The position numbers were made by a program, and so were the translations under genes. Source: Eunapius fragilis (taxonomy: Eukaryota > Porifera > Demospongiae > Spongillida > Spongillidae). Taken from it: a stretch of 64,000 nt of DNA. The notes under the pieces are model-generated. The model was not told the origin of the DNA, ran no database searches, and was given only the letters and a program-made list of their open reading frames with translations. The DNA lies in assembly GCA_963681505.1 (NCBI GenBank), contig OY811992.1, forward strand, positions 4,812,435-4,876,434, written 5' to 3'. This document shows, piece after piece, positions 11,103 through 21,433 of the stretch; position 1 is the stretch's first letter; the number at the start of each line of letters is the position of its first letter.

Positions 11103-11764
11103 TTTCTGGAGTCATTGTGTGTTGTTATTCCATTATTAGCACATATGTATGTAACAAAACATTTTAGGTATTTCATTGATCCCTTGGATGTAATGTAATG
11201 TTCCTGTTTTTATGAGTTTCGCAATGTTTGTGAATTCATTAATTAACTGAGAATGAAGCTAATAGCAGTGTTTTGCCATTTGCGGGAGGGGTTGGTTTAT
11301 GTTTATAAACCACACAAGGACTGTAGCAGAAGCAATCTAATTAGAGGGTATCATATACCCTAACAGGGTGGTGATGTCATGCTGCTATCATGAAGACTGA
11401 GGGTATCATATGTGGTGATGTCATGACCTGCTATCATGAAGACTGAGGGTATCATATGCCCTACGTGCATTGCCGTCAGAAGTTTCCTACTGATGGTGGT
11501 GGAAATATCTAGAGCACCAAAATCTGCTAACTTAGTCCTAAGGGAAATGGCCCAGGTGGGAGATATAAAAGGAAAACATTGCACAGATGTGAAGGTATAT
11601 TGATTTATGCAATAGTAGTAAATGATTTACATAACACATATATAACAATAAAATTATAGTGACTTATCTCCTAAAAAAACCTTCCCGTTAGTCCTATGGG
11701 CATTGCATTAAAATTTCGCGTAGAGTAGCGAAAACGATTGTTAAAAAAAAAACAAACAAAAAAA
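11103..11764 (+). repeat. TRIM 3' UTR and flank module M, then diverged stem-loop
   Basis: The 3' UTR-like sequence of the full gene follows the stop, then flank repeats with one internal deletion. The tail leads to a variant stem-loop 'tttcgcgtagagtagcgaaa' near 11714. Confidence 0.7.
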
Positions 11765-11975
11765 GATCCGGGTCCAACTAACATTAATCACAAGTTTGAA
11801 TTAAGGGGATCAAATATATGTATGCGGTCAATTCAAAGGGTCGACAATATCTTAGTTTAGCGCCGACCAATCCCCGGACGCCGGATCTAGCCCCGTTGGA
11901 TCACTACGGTTACAGGTACACGCCACTGTACCCGGCTTATCTTACACCCTACAGCCATGGCTTATATATATATAC
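11765..11975 (+). repeat. Diverged, deleted relic of module A
   Basis: It shares 'gatccgggtc' at the start and 'ccggatctagccccgttgga' to 'ctgtacccggcttatc' at the end, but the middle of the module is replaced or deleted. A related relic is at 37296-37475. It ends in a TA-repeat, the insertion site of the next feature. Confidence 0.65.
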
Positions 11976-12258
11976 AAGTGATAAAAACATTCTCTATGCG
12001 AGAAGGTTGGTGGTATATAGGAATCAAAGGCGGTGGTGGTGTAAAAAGCAAGGGAACAAGGATTGTGATTGAAAAGGAAAAAAGAAATAGACCTATATTA
12101 GCAGCATGTCGTCATGTTTAACTGTGTGTGCTAATATAGGTCTATTTCATTTTTCCTTTTCAATCACAATCCTTGTTCCCTTGCTTTTTACACCACCACC
12201 GCCTTTGATTCCTATATACCACCAACCTTCTCGCATAGAGAATGTTTTTATCACTTGT
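11974..12258. repeat. Long hairpin: 130-bp inverted repeat with 25-bp loop
   Basis: Bases 11974-12103 and 12129-12258 are reverse complements with about one mismatch, separated by 25 bp. The left arm starts at the insertion boundary. Such a stem could extrude as a cruciform or, if transcribed, form a long double-stranded RNA. Confidence 0.9.
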
Positions 12259-14012
12259 TTCCTACATTTTTTGGTAGATTTAGTATTGTATTTAGTTCTT
12301 GAAAAGTAACCATGTAGCAAGAATGTCAAATGACATTTTTATTTTAGAATCTCGTGGCCATGCAATTTTTTGAGGTGTGGGTGTACCATTAAAACACACA
12401 GTATTACTATTTAAACAATAAGTACAAGTATTTCATTTATAACCCAGGAGCATGTCATCTTGTATAGGATATACTGCTGTATATTCTGGACCAGGATATA
12501 CTTCTGTATATCCAGGATATATAGCAGGTAGAGCAGGTGGAGCTAATCCTGCAGCTGGACATGGAACCACTCCTGGACCTGGACCTGAAACAGGTGATTT
12601 AAACAACCATTAGTTAAAACAAATCCTCCACTGGCAAGTGAAGCCATATAATACATCAGACAAAGATTACATGTACCCACTGATCTCACGTTATTATCAG
12701 ATAAACCACAATACGTTGTCATCAGCAACTTTGATACTATTAGATATAAATTATGCACCACAATACACATTAACATTATTACGAAATTGTTGTCAGCGAA
12801 CAGCGTGCACATATTTCAAACAACAGCACGGAGAGAGATGCAGTGTCTTCCGCTGTAACTGTTGCATAAAATATTTTAGCGATACACTATACATGCTATA
12901 ATTTATGTCCAGATCCAACATTCATTAACGCACCTTCGGGGTGGTCGCTTTGATGGTCCTTTCAGTAGCGCGCTTGACACCTTGTCGTGTCTTGTATTGC
13001 ACTCGTTTGGCATATCTGTAGGTGTACGAGTGGCTAGTTGTTGCCGGGTTTTTTTTCTGTAAGGGCGGTGGTATGGAGGAGACACATTCTAATTGGAGCC
13101 ACTTGCTTCACATTATCTGCTGTAGACTGTATACCGTAGTATCTGATCGCGTATGCAGTTCCACCGACAGAATTCGAAAGTTATGCTATATAAGAAGCTA
13201 TAGTATAGAAATCAAGTCGGTCAAACAATTATATGCGATAGTGTCGGGTACTTACGTGTATGGTAGTTTTGGCTTTCATTTCAAGCTGCGTAACGAATGA
13301 TAAGAGTTGAGAGTAACGCACAGGCGTCATGCAGAAAATGATACCTTGAATATTCGTCAGGAGCCTTCCTATAACGTTATCGCTGCTCCATTCCGTTTCT
13401 CAACCATTTGGCATTATGGTTGGACATTTATACATGGAGCCGTAGGGACCCGAAAAGGCTCTTGGATTCAGTGCGTATACCTCTTCCACAGCGTGCGGGA
13501 ATATTAAGAATTTGAATCACGCCCACGACACGTGGCTATTATTGCATTTAAAAATAGCTAGCTGATGTAATTGGGTATTTTTAACCGAATACCAAATGAG
13601 GTACTATTCGTTTTAGTTATTTGCCCGAACAGTTAGGCGTCTAACAGACCCCCGAAGATAACCTGCGGACGCATCCTGAAGCGATTGGTACACTTGGCGT
13701 GCTTTACAAACGTTCCTGTCGTGAGTTATACTCTCCGGAAGGAAGAAGAAGAAGAAGAAGCCGACGGAGGAGAAATTTTAGGTGGGACTGGGTACGGACG
13801 ATGGGGACGAGTATTTTTGTTCTCTAAAAGTACACCGTCTTGTGACACAAATACAACGCAGAACTGTTGTCCTTTTTTATATCGCTCGAATGCCACTAAG
13901 AGCGAAGTGACCCGATTCTTAAATGTCCCGCTAGACGTGAGTGACGTTTTTTTAATGACATTCATGATACTGTTGGATTCCTATATGGAACCTACTCGCG
14001 TAGGTTCCGATA
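11976..14012. mobile_element. About 2-kb insertion absent from the second copy
   Basis: In the otherwise near-identical copy at 42843-43170 the left flank ('cagccatggcttatata') runs through a TA-repeat directly into the right flank ('acacatctacaactatgagg'). Here roughly 2035 bp lie between them. The insertion opens with a large hairpin. Its right end contains 'gattcctatat' and 'ctcgc', which resemble bases in the hairpin arm in the same strand sense as the right arm, suggesting related inverted ends. I see no transposase. A 53-codon Gly/Pro/Tyr-rich frame (12452-12613) and short unrecognised frames are the only coding hints, plus a GAA-repeat at about 13738-13759. Confidence 0.65.
12452..12613 (+). 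CDS. Small Gly/Pro/Tyr-rich ORF (53 aa), uncertain
   Basis: ATG at 12452 to TAG at 12611-12613. The product contains repeated GYT-x-VY motifs followed by a Gly/Pro/Ala-rich end (TTPGPGPETG). It lies inside the 2-kb insertion. There is no recognised family, no visible promoter, and the frame could be chance within an imperfect tandem repeat ('ggatatact.ctgtatat'). Confidence 0.2.
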   Translation: MSSCIGYTAVYSGPGYTSVYPGYIAGRAGGANPAAGHGTTPGPGPETGDLNNH

Positions 14013-14302
14013 ATATATATATATATATATACACATCTACAACTATGAGGTGCCATCGTCACAACGTAACAGTTGGTAGTAATACTAAATGACTGGCCCA
14101 TCTCCTTCATGCTATGGCCCCACCCCCTCTGCTACCCCGAAGGCCCTCACAATTTATAGAAATACAATAGGTACACACAATGTACATAAATATACACACA
14201 CACACATACATACATATATACATACATACACACATAAAACAAAAGACAAGTACATAGGGACTTCAGGATATCTTGCATTCTGGTGAGAAAAGAACAAGTC
14301 AT
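14013..14302. other. TA/CA/ACAT-rich sequence, no gene seen
   Basis: After the TA-repeat comes a conserved stretch ('ggtgccatcgtcacaacgta', 'ctggcccatctccttcatgc') that is shared with 37520-37627. It is followed by ACAC/ACAT-rich DNA. No coding support. Confidence 0.6.
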
Positions 14303-14313
14303 TGTGTGTGTGT

Positions 14314-14370
<57 letters not shown>
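14303..14370. repeat. TG microsatellite
   Basis: About 34 TG units with one interruption ('gtggtg'). The copy at 43345 is uninterrupted, so the two differ. Confidence 0.95.
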
Positions 14371-14376
<6 letters not shown>

Positions 14377-14710
14377 TACAATGCACTCACTGGATGATTC
14401 TGACGAAGTGGTTGACCCAATCCCATCAACACCAGACCTGGGTCTGTTGAATTTCATTGAATTTACAGATTGCTGAAAAGAGACAGGGGAGGAGTAATAG
14501 GAGACCACACCCACACCACAACGGCACACCATTATTAGTTTGACTTCCTCTGCCCTATTCAGGTACACCTCAGCCTACAGGAAGGGGGAGGAGCTGATCA
14601 TGTGATAGGGTGTGGCTGCACTAACCCCACCTCAGATCTTATAAGTTTCCTTTCTTCCACTGTTGCAGCTGCTGTTAAATGTAAACTTAATGAACCTCAT
14701 TGTACAACCA
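14371..14710. other. Intergenic, no gene seen
   Basis: Short frames only. Nothing recognised. Confidence 0.5.
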
Positions 14711-15545
14711 GCTAAGCACACTACCATCAGAGGTGTGCTAAACACACTACCATCAGAGGTGTGCTAAACATACTACCATCAGAGATGTGCTAAACACACT
14801 ACCATCAGTGGTGTGCTAAACACACTAACATCAGAGGTGTGCTAAACACACTACCATCAGAGGTGTGCTAAACACACCACCATCAGGTTTTCTAAACACA
14901 CTATCATCAGTGGTGTGCTAAACGACTACCGTCAGAGGTGTGTTAGGCACCTTACCAACAGACGTGTGTGAAACATACTACCATCAGAGGTGTGCTAAAC
15001 ACACTATCATCAGAGGTGTGCTAAACACGCTACCATCAGAGGTGTTGTTAGGCACCTTACCAACAGAGGTGTGCTGGGCACACTACCGTCAGAGGTGTAT
15101 TAGGCACCTTACCAACAGAGATGTGTTAGGCACCTTACCACCAAAGGTGTGCTAAACACATTACCATCAGAGGTGTGCTAGGCACCTTACCATCAGAGGT
15201 GTGCTAGGCACCTTACCATCAGAGGTGTGCTAGGCACCTTACCATCAGAGGTGTGCTAGGCACCTTACCACCAGAGGTGTGCTAGGCACCTTACCATCAG
15301 AGGTGTGCTAGGCACCTTACCATCAGAGGTGTGCTAGGCACCTTACCATCAGAGGTGTGCTAGGCACCTTACCATCAGAGGTGTGCTAGGCACCTTACCA
15401 TCAGAGGTGTGCTAGGCACCTTACCACCAGAGGTGTGCTAGGCACCTTACCATCAGAGGTGTGCTAGGCACACTACCATCAGAGGTGTGCTAGGCACCTT
15501 ACCATCAGAGGTGTGCTAGGCACCTTACCATCAGAGGTGTGCTAG
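14711..15545. repeat. 26-bp minisatellite (about 32 units)
   Basis: The unit is 'gaggtgtgctaggcacctta' plus 'ccatca'. The left half is diverse ('aaacacactaccatca'), the right half nearly homogeneous, as expected of recent expansion at one end. The unit resembles the 'gtgctaagcacattaccacc' / 'gaggtgtcctaagtgcattg' doublet in every TRIM 3'-flank module. Confidence 0.9.
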
Positions 15546-17280
15546 TGATGTTTATGTAATACAAATTTATATTACATAACATTTATTAAACATCATTCAA
15601 AGACCGTTTAAAGATAGGGGGTTGGAGGCAAAGGTTCCTAGTTATAATACGTGTCACTATTTTGATGGCTTTAGCTGCACATTCCCTTCCCCCCCTCCCC
15701 TTCTGTCGGTCATTGCACCACATGCAAGCCAATCACATTCGTCCTTGTATGCACTGAACATTTTACGTAGGAAGCTAGCACTAAAGAAATTCATTGTTTG
15801 TACAGGCAGGCATTGTGGATAATTATCTCCTTTGTAAGGATTCTTAAGAGTCCTCTACATTTGTACTTCAGCGCAATGCAGTTCAATAACAACTTGGCAT
15901 TCCATCTAGCAATCTTGAACATAGGACACCAAGGCTAGGTACTTCATATTGCAACAAGAAAAAAAGTGTTCGTTTTAAAATGGTAGTAAAATCTAGGCTT
16001 CAAATTGATATTGGCACTTAGTTTTCTGTTCCTACGCTGAATTTGAAAGATAGGAAGGTAGCTATAGATGCCAGCTGCGCATGTAAATAAAAAGGTCACA
16101 AAGGCTCTTACGAAGAAAAAGATAATAGGCATTGTTTACATAAGTGGTTAGAATTGTGGTCAACTCATAACGCATGAAATCATTGAAGTCAAGAGTTAAT
16201 AATTTATATTCTTACATATGTTAGTATGTTTAGTTCATGGATATATTTTGTTTCTGAAACTCAGACACATGTGTGATGAAATGGTTAAGATTGACCCCAA
16301 AAAGGGTTGAACACGTGCCCATGTGTGACGTCACAAGTGGCGGTGATGTAATCCATTCCCCAATACATAGAGATGAATCTACGTGGATCTACAAACCTTT
16401 ATACGATACTTTTATGGCCATTGGCGGCCCCAGCGCTTACCGAAGGGAGAGGCCAACCCCACGAAGGGCGCCAAAGGGGGAGGGGCATTATCGATTTTGC
16501 AATCTTAGTCATTTGTTAATCGCTATTTGTACGCTCAAATGAGTGTTAGTAGTTATTTTACACATACTTACATGTAGTAATCATATTGCAACGCTACAGT
16601 AAAATTACTTATAGGGGCTGGGGGGCGCCATGGCCCCCCCCCCCCGGGGCCGCCTATGATGGCTGAGCGCGACCACTTACGTCGACAGAGCTTTGTAATT
16701 TTCTCGGTTCCAACCAAAATGAACAGATCGTATTAACATACCAAAGCCACGCGATCGATAACCAGTGAAATAACCAGATACAATACAGTACATAATATTA
16801 TTATCAGCCCGTATTACCGCTGTCAATCACCGTAACAGCCACTTGGAACATCATTGGGCACATCATTGAATTTACTGTGATCATAAAGCTGCAAGGATCT
16901 GCTGGAGGCTAACATCAGTTTTCACATCCACAAGGTTAGCTCAACCAGCCGAAGTGTGATGCATAATATAATGAAACCTATGCAAAACGTAAGAGAGCAT
17001 CACTGAATGCACCAACGTAGCTCCTGAAGAAGGTGACTTGATGGTGGCGGCATGGTGGCGGCAGGACGTATGGCTTTTCCTATGGCGCGAGTGATGTCCT
17101 CCAGAGGCAATTATTAATCGATCGAACCATTCTTATATTGCTGTCGCGACCGTTACATTTGGCTGCATGATCATTTTGGTTGGCCGCGCGGGAGCGTTTC
17201 GCGGTCCCGCCATGCCGTTAGTGTTGATAGCTTCTTGTTATTTTATGGTAGGAGCGACCGCGAGATGGGGAACAGAAGGG
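15546..17280. other. Intergenic region, no gene supported
   Basis: It starts with an imperfect palindrome at 15546-15595 ('tgatgttta'...'taaacatca'). There is a G/C-run near 16619-16657 with a long C tract. The remaining frames are short and unrecognised. Confidence 0.5.
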
Positions 17281-18058
17281 GTAGTCTCGTACCCAGACCC
17301 AGATTCCCAACAGCTCCGGTGGATTACATCACCGCTACGTGGAAAGTGGGTCTGGCTACTTTTTTGTTCTGTGGATCCTGAGTGTTACGCAATCTTTGTG
17401 TCGTCACAAAAATGGGGTGTCGTTTTTTGTCGTCTTATACTAATTATCGTGTCGTCATAGCAAATTACCTGGCTCAAAACACAGAAAGAACGTGCATTCC
17501 ACCGCGCGCCTAGTAAGAATTACCCAACAGGCACATGTCCTTTTATGACTGGGGCATGAGAAACAGTATACCTTAAACAATTTAGTTCCAGAAAGCACGC
17601 AGGAAGCAGCTGCTCCAAAAGATAGAAAGGAACGTTGAGGCTGAGGTTTGTCGGGATGACAGGGGCAGGCGGCCTGGCTTCCACTCGCCTCTCCCGTTCT
17701 CATCGAGTTTCTAGCCGTGCGCAGTCGCGGGCGCGTCCTTGTCCTTGTAACGCTCCTGCCCACGATGAAGGCTTGTTTGCTCAGACCCGAGCGGGTACTA
17801 AAGCCTTAAAAACAGTCACCCTCGAGGAGAAGGCTCCAATTAGAGTACCACCCGAACTCATTATTGCTGGCTATGGAATGCAATTACACTCATAATTAAG
17901 TACACCGTGACGTCACTACGGGCTGCAATTTGATTGGTTCTCCAAAATCTAGGATCCAAGAACAAAAAAATTCAACCTATGAGCAGACCCACTTTCCACG
18001 TAGCGGTGATGTAATCCACCCGCAGCTGTTGGGAATCTGGGTCTGGGTACGAGACTAC
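17281..18058. mobile_element. 778-bp non-autonomous element with about 75-bp TIRs
   Basis: 17281 onward ('gtagtctcgtacccagaccc') is matched in reverse complement by the sequence ending at 18058. The inverted repeats extend about 75 bp with one small difference ('ccggtgg' against 'gcgggtgg'). The direct repeat 'agaaggg' flanks both ends (17274-17280 and 18059-18065), consistent with a 7- or 8-bp target-site duplication. The interior, with a GC-rich stretch near 17690-17760, shows no transposase. An 8-bp duplication would suit hAT- or P-like cut-and-paste transposons; the family is not established. Confidence 0.85.
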
Positions 18059-18285
18059 AGAAGGGGTCAAAGGGCCTTAGACTGGTTTGCAAACAAAGAC
18101 TGACGGCAGTTTACATAATATTGTATTCACTACTGAATGCCTAGAGAAGGTACATTTGGGTTAGACATCAGCCCCCACATCGTCAGGTCCACCGATTTAT
18201 CGGCAATGGTTAATTACATTTATGGACCCATTCTTTTTCACTGCTGATGTATTTGTACTGCCTACTACCGCGTATTTACTGCATC
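18059..18285 (+). repeat. Direct repeat, copy 1 (pairs with 18731-18962)
   Basis: It shares 'agaaggggtcaaaggg', 'tagactggtttgcaaacaa', 'attgtattcacta' and 'ctgctgatgtatttgtact' with 18731-18962, with substitutions and indels between. Older than the large duplications in the window. Confidence 0.75.
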
Positions 18286-18347
18286 AGCTATATGAGTTAA
18301 TACAATATCTTGGTATTGATAGTTTCTTGTTCTTTAATGGATGGCGT

Positions 18348-18398
18348 GCCCAGACCCAGATTCCCAACAGCTGCGGATGGATTACATCACCGCTACCA
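18348..18398 (+). repeat. Orphan end of the TIR element
   Basis: 'cccagacccagattcccaac' and 'ggattacatcaccgct' match the TIR of the element at 17281, without a partner end. Confidence 0.7.
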
Positions 18399-18598
18399 TA
18401 CAGAAGTCATATACCTCAATCCCCCTCACAGGAGAAAAGCCCCACATCACAGGACCATACCTAACATCCCTGTGATGAGGAAGTATCACTATGGTTAACA
18501 CCATCTGCAATGGCACCACTGCATAAACATAGATATGTGGTGACCACACTCAAGGAACAAGCTCACTCACTACCATACATGCAAACTATGCATCAACA

Positions 18599-18599
<1 letters not shown>

Positions 18600-18666
<67 letters not shown>
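18600..18666. repeat. CA microsatellite
   Basis: About 33 uninterrupted CA units. Confidence 0.95.
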
Positions 18667-18672
<6 letters not shown>

Positions 18673-18730
18673 CACCAAATAATGTACAGAACCTTAAACT
18701 TTTACCTGACAAAGGTCCCTTATGCGTACC

Positions 18731-18962
18731 AGAAGGGGTCAAAGGGTCTTAGACTGGTTTGCAAACAAGGCCTAAGGGGGGGGTCCCATGCAACTTATTG
18801 TATTCACTAATGCCCACAATAGAACCATCTATTTTAAGAGAAGAAGAGTAGGGTACAGTAGGGTTAGACATAGGCCCCCAGTAATGGTTAGACCTATTCG
18901 TTTTCTCTGCTGATGTATTTGTACTACCTACCACACCATGTACTTGGCTGCATCTTCTATAG
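18731..18962 (+). repeat. Direct repeat, copy 2
   Basis: Partner of 18059-18285. Here 'agaaggggtc' is preceded by 'gcgtacc', which approximates the pre-insertion site of the TIR element. Confidence 0.7.
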
Positions 18963-20956
18963 TCACAATAAAATTTGGTCCACCAATAATAAATATTGGT
19001 ACTGTACGGTCTGTGGGGGGGGCTGATATTTGTGCCTGCATGCATGTATCCATCCAATGGAGGTGTTACATTGAGCTGCTAGGATGGAAGGATCTTCTGA
19101 AGTTGAGGGATGGCAAAGTCCACTACAAGCATCTTGTCATCAAAGAAGAAGAAGAAGCCATGAAGTTGAGTGGGAGGCCTTTGTCATATTAACTTATGGC
19201 TGGCAGGTACAATAGAGCATTTATCTATGAAACTGTTGTGAAAATTTTCCAAGCATATGAAGTCATTTCTGTTTAGCTTCTGTTTAGCTTGTACCAGAAG
19301 TGTTGTAGGCTATTAAAGCAGTTGCATGAGATTAGAATACTACCTGGTATGAGAAACAAATGTTCACTTCAGAGAGCTAAAAAAATAGTCAGGAACAAAC
19401 GTTTCCTTCACCCCCCCCCCCCCCCCCCCCGGGGCATTATTTGACCTTTACCACGTGCGCGCGGAAGCTTGTTATAAACCGCCAAGATCTTCTTTTTTTC
19501 CCCCTCCCTTTCCCTTCTCGTGAATTGATTATATATTCCCAGTAAAATCCCAGTTAAAAACATATGTATAACAAGATTTAAATACATATTCTCAGTTTTT
19601 ATCTTGAATAACATAACCGGATACGAACATGGTTAATTAATTGTATCTATTATTGTTAATCATCACCCCAGCTAGCACTCTTGAGTCAAAGTGAGTTATA
19701 CGTTCAACCGGGGTTAGAGGTGGAGTTCTATGAATTGCGTTTTAATGGCATGCGTAAACTTATAAATGGAAGGCGGCAAAACAAATAAGTAACCACTGGT
19801 CCTGGTCTATGGTACCGGAATTGCCTTTGGTTGGTAGCTAGTGGACCTTGCACAGCCTTCATATATGGCCGCCACGTTTTGTTGCACAGAAGTGCAGTGT
19901 CATCCCGGGGAAGAGCGGTGGTCATGTTTTTTTGTGTCTTCAGTTCTGTTGGGGACAGCAAAAAACATGGCCGCCGCTCTTCCCGGGATGACACTGCAAC
20001 CTAGTGATTTATTAGATGGGATGTATCACTCGACCGAACCTCCAATGCGCGCGTTTATCATGGAGTGAAGTGCACGGGGTGATCGTGTAGACAGGTTTTT
20101 GAAATAATCTTACAAAGGACGCGAAGTCTTCATTGGGCAGCTATGTAAATTACCCATATGCTTGAGTAGGCTATAATATAATGCGCTTTGCTCTATAGCG
20201 CCAATGAATCTGCGGCTTTATCATTACTTCAACCGTATATATATATATCGCGGTGCGATTGCATGGAAGAAGCACCAAAATAAAGTGTTGTTTTATTTCG
20301 TTAGTCCAGAAAGTTCTGCAAACTTCCTGTCGTACGCGTATCCCGCGTGTAGGGAGTGTTCATAAATGATGTCACTTTTTTTGATGATTTTTGGACCATA
20401 CATACATATGTTGTCCATACAAGTCACAGAATTAAGGCGCTACTCATGTTTAAATGGATGTCACGTTTCATTTCAACCCCACCCCCTCCCCACCCCCAAT
20501 AGTTTATTCTTTTTTCCACTGCAGAGATAGCTGATTTAATTATACAATAAAGTAATTATATATTTTAACCACTAGGGGTAATGTCCTTCCTCCTACAGAG
20601 AAGTTGTATGGGACGAAAAAAATTGTGGACCTATATAAGGAAGTCGATACCCATGCACAGCATTTGAAAGATCTGAAGCATTTTAATACTTTATATATGG
20701 GAATTATTGATATGCTCTCCAAGACAAGTTTTAATTCTTTTGAGATATTAATCAAGCTGTTACCAAGCTTTTCCTTAATAGCAACTAAGTTCTGTTCTCA
20801 GGACATCTTGAATTCTTGCAAAATCAGCAAGCTTTTTTTGTCTCTTTGCCTGTCTCTTTGAGCTGTGAAATATGAAGGGTCTTTATGTTTAGATATTCAT
20901 GTTGTGACTTAAATTATTTTTGCTGTTGGACAAGCTCACAAAACAAGAATGTAGAA
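18963..20956. other. Region upstream of the TRIM gene, no gene supported
   Basis: It contains a poly-C run (about 19411-19430), a hairpin (19894-19996), a short TA-repeat (about 20237) and an 85-codon open stretch (20604-20861). That stretch follows a pyrimidine-rich 'ccttcctcctacag', which could be a splice acceptor. The encoded sequence (VDLYKEVDTHAQHLKDLKHF...) is not recognised, so I do not call an exon. Confidence 0.45.
19894..19996. repeat. Inverted repeat with CpG-rich arms
   Basis: Arms of about 39 bp ('gcagtgtcatcccgggg' and 'cccgggatgacactgc' at the outer ends) have few mismatches and enclose a roughly 24-bp loop. Confidence 0.85.
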
Positions 20957-21286
20957 CATGGTGGCCATAAATCATGATGATGAGGACATGGTGGGCATAA
21001 ACCATGATGATGAGGACATGGTGGGCATAAACCATGATGATGAGGACATGGTGGGCATAAACCATGATGATGAGGATATGGTGGGCATAAACCATGATGA
21101 TGAGGACATGGTGGCCATAAATCATGATGATGAGGACATGGTGGGCATAAACCATGATGATGAGGACATGGTGGGCATAAATCATGATGATGAGGGCATG
21201 GTGGCCATAAATCATGATGATGAGGACATGGTGGGCATAAACCATGATGATGAGGACATGGTGGGCATAATCCATGATGATGAGGA
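20957..21286. repeat. 30-bp VNTR, 11 units
   Basis: The unit is 'catggtgggcataaaccatg' plus 'atgatgagga'. Because 30 is divisible by three, both strands are open (10-residue periods MVGINHDDED and YAHHVLIIM). The other copy (49996-50355) has 12 units. It lies about 150 bp upstream of the TRIM start codon, before a pyrimidine tract and 'attagcag', which could end a 5' UTR intron. Confidence 0.95.
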
Positions 21287-21317
21287 CTTGTGGTTAATAT
21301 AATTTTGTGTTTATCTT

Positions 21318-21350
21318 TTTTTTTTTTTCTATTGATGTTGCCATTAGCAG
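21318..21350 (+). promoter_or_regulatory. Possible 3' splice site of a 5' UTR intron
   Basis: A run of T's (about 21316-21329) is followed by 'attgatgttgccattagcag', 84 bp before the ATG. This has the pyrimidine tract and AG of a splice acceptor. No matching donor was identified. Confidence 0.3.
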
Positions 21351-21433
21351 CTGGTCATTGATAGATTTTTAAAATTAGTAATACACATATGCATGCATTG
21401 TTATGGTTTTGAGCATTTGTGCCCTCCAACAGT

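Noticed and set aside
12903..13085. Antisense 60-codon basic peptide with a QLAT motif, considered as a histone-tail-like gene
   Set aside because: Only four or five residues match and the remainder does not resemble a histone.
14147..14568. Poly-Thr-His and poly-Val-Cys frames across the TG repeat
   Set aside because: Translation of a microsatellite.
17635..17895. Arg/Ser-rich frame inside the TIR element
   Set aside because: Lies in a GC-rich interior overlapping an equally long antisense frame; no transposase motif.
20604..20861. 85-codon frame after a possible splice acceptor, considered as an exon of the TRIM gene
   Set aside because: It ends in a stop, resembles no TRIM domain and has no matching donor. 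Left as intergenic.
20958..21302. Protein of tandem MVGINHDDED repeats, and the antisense YAHHVLIIM frame
   Set aside because: Both are consequences of a 30-bp VNTR with a length divisible by three. No non-repeat domain is attached.
21419..21433. Upstream GTG as the TRIM start
   Set aside because: Eukaryotic nuclear genes start at ATG; the ATG at 21434 follows directly and opens onto the RING finger.
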